Shown here: in pieces, positions 57,441 to 64,000 of the stretch
Position numbering within the stretch: position 1 is the stretch's first letter
Layout of the letters: each line of letters begins with the position of its first letter
DNA from: Sipunculus nudus
Taxonomy: Eukaryota; Annelida; Sipuncula; Golfingiida; Sipunculidae
Length of the DNA stretch: 64,000 nucleotides
NCBI GenBank assembly: GCA_026874595.1
Contig: CM049307.1
Span: forward strand, 42,042,362 to 42,106,361
Direction: 5' to 3'
Notes under the pieces: generated by a model
The model's input: the letters and a program-made list of their open reading frames with translations, nothing else
What the model was told of the DNA's origin: nothing
Database searches by the model: none
Program-made: the position numbers and the translations under genes

Positions 57441-60067
57441 TTTTAGCTCAGCTGACTTTAAGTCATCTGAGCTATAGTTGTGGTCCATTGTCCGTCGTCC
57501 GTCAGTCTGTCTGTCCGTCCGTCTGTCCGTAGATGTGGCACGATTTTGTACTGTAAGACCTAGGAATCCAAAATTTGGCATAGTGTTAGATGTCCCACAG
57601 ATCTCCTACCAAGCCGAAAACTGGGTCTTTGCGACTTTGTTCCTTTGAGAAATTAAGGAAAACCGCAGTTTTTTATTAAAAACCTATTTTCACACTTCAG
57701 GACTGCCTAATATCAAAACCACTCATCTGTTTTTCCTCATATTTACCATAAATAATCCTCTATATAGTTTCTATGTACATGCCAGAAATTAGGTCTGTAT
57801 TATATAATTTAAAAAAGCTATGGGGCCCAAACATAATGCATTTTGTTAAATAATCAGGAAAGAAATTTGATCACTTTTCACAAAACTTGTTAAAGCTAAG
57901 CACTTTTTTTCCAGTAATATAACTTTTATTAATCAAAATTAAATTGTATACCCAAAATTAGATCAAAATCTTTTAAATTTTTTAAAATATTAGCAAAAAT
58001 AAAAAATTGGTACCTTAAATTTTGCCCAACTTTGACCAAGGCACGTTTTTTTCCTGTAACTGCTGTGGATTTAATTTTAAAAGCATGTTTTTGTTAGTAT
58101 GTTAACTGTTAACACAAAAAATTTGAAACCAGTTGATCAAAAACTGTAGATTTTATTCAAGGTTTCAAGCACCATGTCACATATTGTTTACATCAAGCTC
58201 CCCAGCTTCAGCTCTAAGTTCCTTAAATTTGGCATACAATTAGATGTCTCCAAAATCCCCTACCATGCCAAGAATTTGGTCACAAGGACTTAATTCCTTC
58301 GAGATATTAATGAAAAACTTCATTTTTACATTAAAAATTCATTGTTACACTTTATGACTGTCTAATATGAAAACCACTGACCTGACTTTGATCATATATA
58401 ATATACATATTTTTCTATACATTCGCTATGCACATGCCAGAAATGATGTCAGTATTGCCTAATTGTTTTAAGTTATGGGCCCAAACATAATGCACTTTTT
58501 AAAAAATCAAGAAATATATTTACTCCCTTAACAAGAGGATTGCTGAAGCTAGAGATTTTTTGTCAGGGATGTAACATTATTTAATCAAGATTCAATTGAA
58601 TACCCAGAATTAGTTATGAATTTTTCAAATTTTAAAAGTTATTAGTATAAATATTAAATTAGTACCTTTAATTATGCCCAACTTTGACTATGGCACGTTT
58701 GTTTCCTTAGAGCACTGTTGATATAATTTTCATATCATGCACACACAAGGATTTCAGCTTTGTAGTTTAGAAAGCTGAAAGAAATTGGCCAAAAATTGTA
58801 GCTTTTATTGATGTTTTTATGAGACCATGTCAGACCCAGGCTCTACCCAGCCCCTCTTCAGTCACCTGTATGTTGACCTTGTTGACCTTTCAGCAAATTA
58901 TGCACGCTTGAGGCGAGGCATACACTGGGGCAACCAGGCAGCTTATGGCCAGCCACAGTTGATCCAGGTGTCCAACCCAGCTCATCTAGTAGTTGTTTTG
59001 AAAAACAACATAACAATAAACAATAAATTAATAACTTTTTTTGGTTTTTAATAACAAATTAAAGAAAAATTAATAGAAAAGGAATTTTATTAGTTGATGA
59101 GTAACAGGAAATTATCTTGCAGTTACTGATGATAAAATAATCTTGTATGGATGGATAGAATGTCAATGTCAATGTTATTCCAAATAACACCATGCAGTCA
59201 CCTATGGTATTTTTCAGTTCAATTTTAATGATAAAAAAATAAATCATATTATTCATTACTAATCATTAGGGATCATATGAAGGAAATTAATGATAGACAA
59301 AGATGCAGTTGATAATATTAATCTAGATTCCTACTGTGTCTAGTGTGTTGATTGATGTGAAAGTAGTCCAAAGTGAATATATTACATTTTTTTAATATAA
59401 ATAAAAGCCATAAAATCAGGTACTTATGATCATTATTTAAATTTGTGAATTTTGTATATTCTGGATTCTCAACATAATTGTTTGGCTAAAACTGAATAAA
59501 TACTAGACATGGTGCGAATGCTTTGCAAATGTATTTGAATATGAATATGAATATGTACTGTATTAAAAAATTTCTTGCATAAGAATGGGAATTTAGGTAA
59601 AAATGAAAGTATTTGAATACCAGTGCAGATACTTTCAAAATGTATTCATGAATGCATTCATGAATATATTCTATAATATTATTTCAATAATCATATCAGT
59701 TATATTTTATTTTTTAAAAATCATATGATTTTCTTATTATTTTTTTTAATAAAAATTATATTGGCACAATATTTGTTATTAAATTTTAATAAATAGTTAA
59801 ACTCTTCTATTATATGTGCTGCTTATAAGTTATATGGCCAAGTCAAAATCTGTGTGACAATAGCACTCCATTTTTTAATAAAATAAATGAAATCAATCCT
59901 CTTCCCTGTCTCCAAAGATACTATCAAAATCATACATAAGCTAAACACCAACAACTGATAATACAACTTATATTTATTACCACACAAAACCAGCATGTGC
60001 CTCATTCCCAAATCATATTTTTTATCATATATAACAGCTGAACGCCGTGACCCATGGGTCCCTTGTT
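57441..60067 (+). mobile_element. AGCTCAG-family element, full length, uninterrupted
   Basis: 5' TTTTAGCTCAGCTGACTTTA with CATCTGAGCTATAGTTG, then GTCC/GTCT microsatellite. 3' CAGCTGAACGCCGTGACCCA, then TGGGTCCCTTGTTTC. Collinear over about 2.6 kb with 13307-17185 minus its insert, including the palindrome at 59644-59665 and the phrase CTGTATGTTGACCTTGTTGA. It serves as the empty-site reference for the 14350 insertion. No protein is encoded. Confidence 0.85.
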
Positions 60068-61950
60068 TCATTTTTTTTTTATCATATTCCTTTTAATATT
60101 TCTGGTTTTTTTTTAGTATTTATTATTCTATTATTGACAGCTGTTAATATGTCCCAGTAATGCACAAAACATAAACTAGAATGAATTTAGACATCACAAA
60201 AAATTGCCTTCCATATATCAATGTCTGTAACCACCACAACATCATTAAACTTTACAGAGCATGCAGGTTTGAAACTTGTGAAACAATCATATATAAAAGG
60301 GAACATTGGAAATAAATTGAAAATATTATCTCTTAGGTGTATGAAAACAAGCTAAGTGTCCAGGGTTGTCAGAGTAATAATGTTTTCATACTGTGATATT
60401 TTGTGAAAACCTGCTGGAGTTTAAAATTCTGCTTTAAGGTCTGATTTGTTTGTGTTACAGTATCATGAATACCAAGAGAAAGATGAGAGCCTCCCTGTAA
60501 TATGGACCAGCTGTTGACAAAACAATTTGTTCTATTTCAAGCCTTATGTGTTATATATTTTTAAAAGAAAATAACAGTAAAACAGTTTGGTAATGCAGAC
60601 TGACTGACATGAATACCCTGAAGCAAGGCATCATGGGAGAAACATTAGGAGGTTTATATTCTAACAGCTGTAACAGTCACAAAAGAATTGGGCCTGCACA
60701 GTTATAACTTGAGCTTACATATATGTAACCTGTCTGATAAATCAGACTGTGCATAGTGCATACAAGCTTGTACAAATACAGAGAACGAAATAAGCACACT
60801 TCACTAGAGCTCACATGATTGGCTCCATTATAAAATGTGTAATGCTTTTTTTTTGCGTCACTTGGCAAGGCATTGGTGTGATTTTACACGATGATTTACC
60901 AGATTATATATTGTGCAAAGGGGGACAAACGAGGTAGCAATCCCTTAGAGTGAGACATCAAATATTTGAACATATGCACAAGTATATGGCTTATAGTGTC
61001 TTTGTTTGACCATGTGAAGTCAGTCTTAATGGTTAGAATGAAGGTTGTGCATGCTTAAGTAGCAATCATGTGACAGTTTAGACTAGTGTAAAGTGCTAGA
61101 TAAGGGTGGTGCCACTTGGCACTGGTTAATGAACACAGGGAGACTAAAACAAAAGTCATGCATATTGACCATATATTGTAAAAATGCGGGGTTTACATAG
61201 CCGGCATGGGTCCTAAGTTCAGCTTCTTACAAGATCAGTAAATTCATAGGGATCGTATAGGGTTTGTATTTATGTTTGTGTATCAGGTTGCCAAGCCTAT
61301 GTATGTTACGACACTGTTGTTTCCAGACCTGCTTTCCATAAAAGCTAATATAAGGCATGTCTCACTTGGCAAGGAATATCCTAGTCATAACCCGTGTAAA
61401 TTGCTGCGCTGGTTAATTATGTGTGGTCCACTAAGTAATTATTGTGCTGCTCGACTGGTGCTATCAGGTACACTGTGAATAGGTAATTCGTTCTGGTAAA
61501 TATATGGGTTTACATGCATAGTAAGTCTGTTTTCTTTAAGATGCAGTCAAGCTTTTTGTAATGCTGATTATTGAATCATGTCTGTAAAAGCTGGTGAAAT
61601 GGATGTATTATGATTATTCAGTTGTTAATGTATGGAATTCTGTAAGTATGCTAGCATAGTGAATTGGGTAATATACCACTTGAGTTTGTAAAGATGTTTG
61701 CCTCAGCGGCTCACAGCTTAACCTCTTAAATCAGTTTATCTCCAGCTTGGAAATCACAAGTTACTTTGGTCAATTATTTCGCCTTTATGATCATTGATCA
61801 TCCCCGTATCTAGACAGTCGTAAATATTCTGTTACCTTATTGTACGGCAAAAGTTTTTTGTGTGTTGTACAAGCTTCTGTCACCGTAATACAGGCCACTT
61901 TAAAAGAAGTGTAAGTAAGTGCCAGTCGTCACTTCAGTATGATAAACTGA
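60068..61950. other. Low-copy sequence
   Basis: An acceptor-like TTTGTGTTACAG at about 60456 is followed by an 18-codon open stretch ending in a stop, not enough to call an exon. The remainder holds no recognisable feature. Confidence 0.4.
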
Positions 61951-62200
61951 TTAATAGTAACGTCAGGTTCATGGAGGCGGGCATTACCAGCATGAGGCTC
62001 CATAATCAGCATTTTACACCATAGAACCAGTAGCAATGGTCATTCAGCCCACCGGCAGCAGTCATTCATGAAATTCCCTATTTGATGGCCTTATCACGGT
62101 AATTGCACAGATAATAATCGCATATTTTGAGTGCATTAGGACAAATTTGATTAATAGTCATTGTTAATCAAAATTGGGTTGGCTTTAAGGAGAGTAATCT
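61951..62200. promoter_or_regulatory. Enhancer-like block
   Basis: Balanced composition with TTATCACGGTAATTGCACAG and an inverted pair GATTAA...TTAATC at 62149-62169. Candidate conserved non-coding element by composition and motif content only. Confidence 0.3.
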
Positions 62201-64000
62201 GCTGAAGCACAAGGCAAGTTACAGTATTTGTTTATATAACGGCTAAAGAGTATCTCATGGTGCATTCACAAGTACATGTATCTTGTACCTATTATCAGTG
62301 GCTGCTTGTGCTATTGCAAGTACAGGTAAGCCATTCATATAATAATTAGTATTATTTTGATGTTGTTCCTACAGCATTAGCTATATTTTACAAACAAGGT
62401 AATTCAGAGTTTAACCGGTGCATTTATGATTATTTAATAAACGTTTTAAATTTTGTTGGTAAAAATGATTGTATTTTATAAATTATATTATGGATTAATT
62501 GTTTCCTGATGGGATATTAGTTAAAATTGTTTATGAAAATCTTAGGTAAATAATAGCATATATGAAGAAGAAAATCAAGGGTTTTATGCAGTATTTATTG
62601 ATTTTCCATTCTGTACAGTTAAATAGGTTTTAATTTATTATTTGCAACAAATTTTATGAATAATTGGGCATTTATCATTTGATTGTAATATTGTTTCTTT
62701 GAAAAGTCTGTAGACTGGTTGCATTTGGTTGCACAAAAATCATGTTAACTGTATCAGGGACAGTGATATGGAGAGGGCACGGTGAGTTATAGTTGTTCTG
62801 TTTAATACACACAAGAAATAAATAAAGATATTTAATTTGTAAGGCTGGAAATGGCAGTTAGGGAAAAAGTGTTGATCAATGTTGGTAGTTAAGGGTTTAT
62901 ACTGCTGTGTAGAGATGTCTCATTATGATGGCCACCCAGCTGACATGACCACCTTGATATGATAACAACTGTTTATGGGCCCAGAAAGTATACCATGGCT
63001 TGAACTAACCATCCAACACAACCGTCCTGTTAACTTTACAGCCTTGCAATATGACCACACCTGTTTCTGGTCCCTGAAGAACTTGCATTGTCTGCATGAG
63101 CTACCCCGCCTGCTAATTAATGGTGCATTGACTGGGAGTGGTCATGTGTGTGGGTTTTACCGACTGTCATAAAAGGTTATATAAGAACAGATTTATTTAA
63201 ACAATCAGAGCACTATACAGCCCCATTGATTTATCAGTAGCTTCTGCAGGTCATCTGTTAATATCAGTAGCACCTTACTGTGGGGAAAAGGTAACAGCTG
63301 TAAGTGTAAGCATTTGTCAAGTGACTGTATTAATATTGACTTATGCTGAATGCAGGAAGCAAGAGCCGTATACAGCAGTTATTGACCGGGCAAAGCTCTG
63401 CACGTACATGATGCATATTCTTCTCCAACAAGTGTCAACTCATAATAGAATCGCTATTGATCTCCGTCCTTGTCCAGGCTTCCCGATGATGATTACTCGC
63501 AGCTTAAATGTATGTATAGTCAACAGACGGAGAGCACTGGCCACAAGACCGATGTTTGTGATCTGTCGAGGCTTGCCAAGTTTACCAGGCACCATGATTA
63601 ATTCATGTTCATGATACTAGCTCAAGGTGTGCGAGCAGAAGACATCCCCACGTAGCGTTGTTTTATTAGCTATATAAAATCTGTGTTGTAGCATCAAGAA
63701 ACTTGGAAAAACAGTATCTGGGTTGGTTTACCCAGCTCTTAGTAGAGATATCAGTACAATGCCCAGAACTCTGGTAATCCATGCTCTATAAATGAACATT
63801 CAGTATTAACTAGTCATTATATTGTACATGTGTGTGAAGCCCACCGTCTCTAGCATAGAATTTTCTTGTAGTAAATATTGTTCTTCTGTATTTGTATATC
63901 ATTAATGTTCATTAATAATGATGGGAAATTATGACATGGAATATAGATATGTATGTATTATGTAAATCAGGTTTAGTTTAACCCTTTGAATTAAAATAAG
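62201..64000. other. Low-copy sequence to the window end
   Basis: AT-rich to about 62900, then more balanced from 62930 to 63660 with open frames of 65 and 97 codons. I recognise no domain and see no splice pair. Confidence 0.4.

Noticed and set aside
60456..60530. Possible terminal exon after TTTGTGTTACAG encoding about 18 residues and a stop
   Set aside because: Very short open stretch; no polyadenylation signal or partner exon that would support it.

Overview
This is eukaryotic nuclear DNA from a large, repeat-rich animal genome. It is AT-rich, has no long continuous open reading frames, and shows no operons, ribosome binding sites or rRNA. The dispersed repeats (elements opening with an AGCTCAGCTGAC-type hairpin followed by GTCC-rich microsatellite, elements with AGGTCAAAGGTCAAGGTCA units, elements opening with GCGAACCTGTGAGC) are of kinds I associate with marine invertebrates, most likely a mollusc or another lophotrochozoan. 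The taxon is an inference. The window looks like one or more very large introns, or an intergenic stretch, of a plus-strand gene. The only host coding feature I can support is a 48-nt phase-1/phase-1 internal exon at 10298-10345.

Layout. 1-6.8 kb: a 204-bp tandem duplication, a TA-flanked MITE, a decayed Helentron-like element. 6.8-7.5 kb: a complete Helentron-like element with three 178-bp repeats. 7.5-12.1 kb: low-copy sequence with the exon. 12.1-17.2 kb: two AGCTCAG-family elements, the second interrupted by a 1.26-kb Helentron-like element. 18-19.4 kb: a minisatellite split by one Harbinger-type MITE, with a second copy just downstream. 20.9-22 kb: a 43-bp minisatellite. 22-27.5 kb: low-copy DNA with an enhancer-like block. 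27.5-40.6 kb: a dense cluster of plus-oriented Helentron-like elements, including two ~3.5-kb copies of one family and a nested hAT MITE with a perfect 8-bp target duplication. 42.8-44.6 kb: an AGCTCAG element that appears to hold a solo LTR and another Helentron-like element. 45.17-47.44 kb: a TTAA-flanked DNA transposon with a broken transposase of the invertebrate 'Mutator-like transposase domain' family. 47.9-57.4 kb: low-copy DNA and a ~170-bp tandem array. 57.4-60.1 kb: the uninterrupted sister of the 13.3-kb element. 60-64 kb: low-copy, enhancer-like DNA.

The most interesting signal is a shared architecture. At least four repeat families that look unrelated in sequence have the same plan: a 5' terminal motif (usually a hairpin), internal tandem repeats often carrying GGTGGCGCCACC, a copy of the 5' motif inverted close to the 3' end, a short hairpin, and a terminus CTAGT or CCTTGTT. 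This fits non-autonomous Helitron2/Helentron (pearl- or HINE-like) elements. One insertion can be compared with its empty site and shows no target duplication. All recognisable copies lie on the plus strand. Several carry nuclear-receptor-type sites (DR1 and a palindromic ERE-type site) as part of their repeated sequence.
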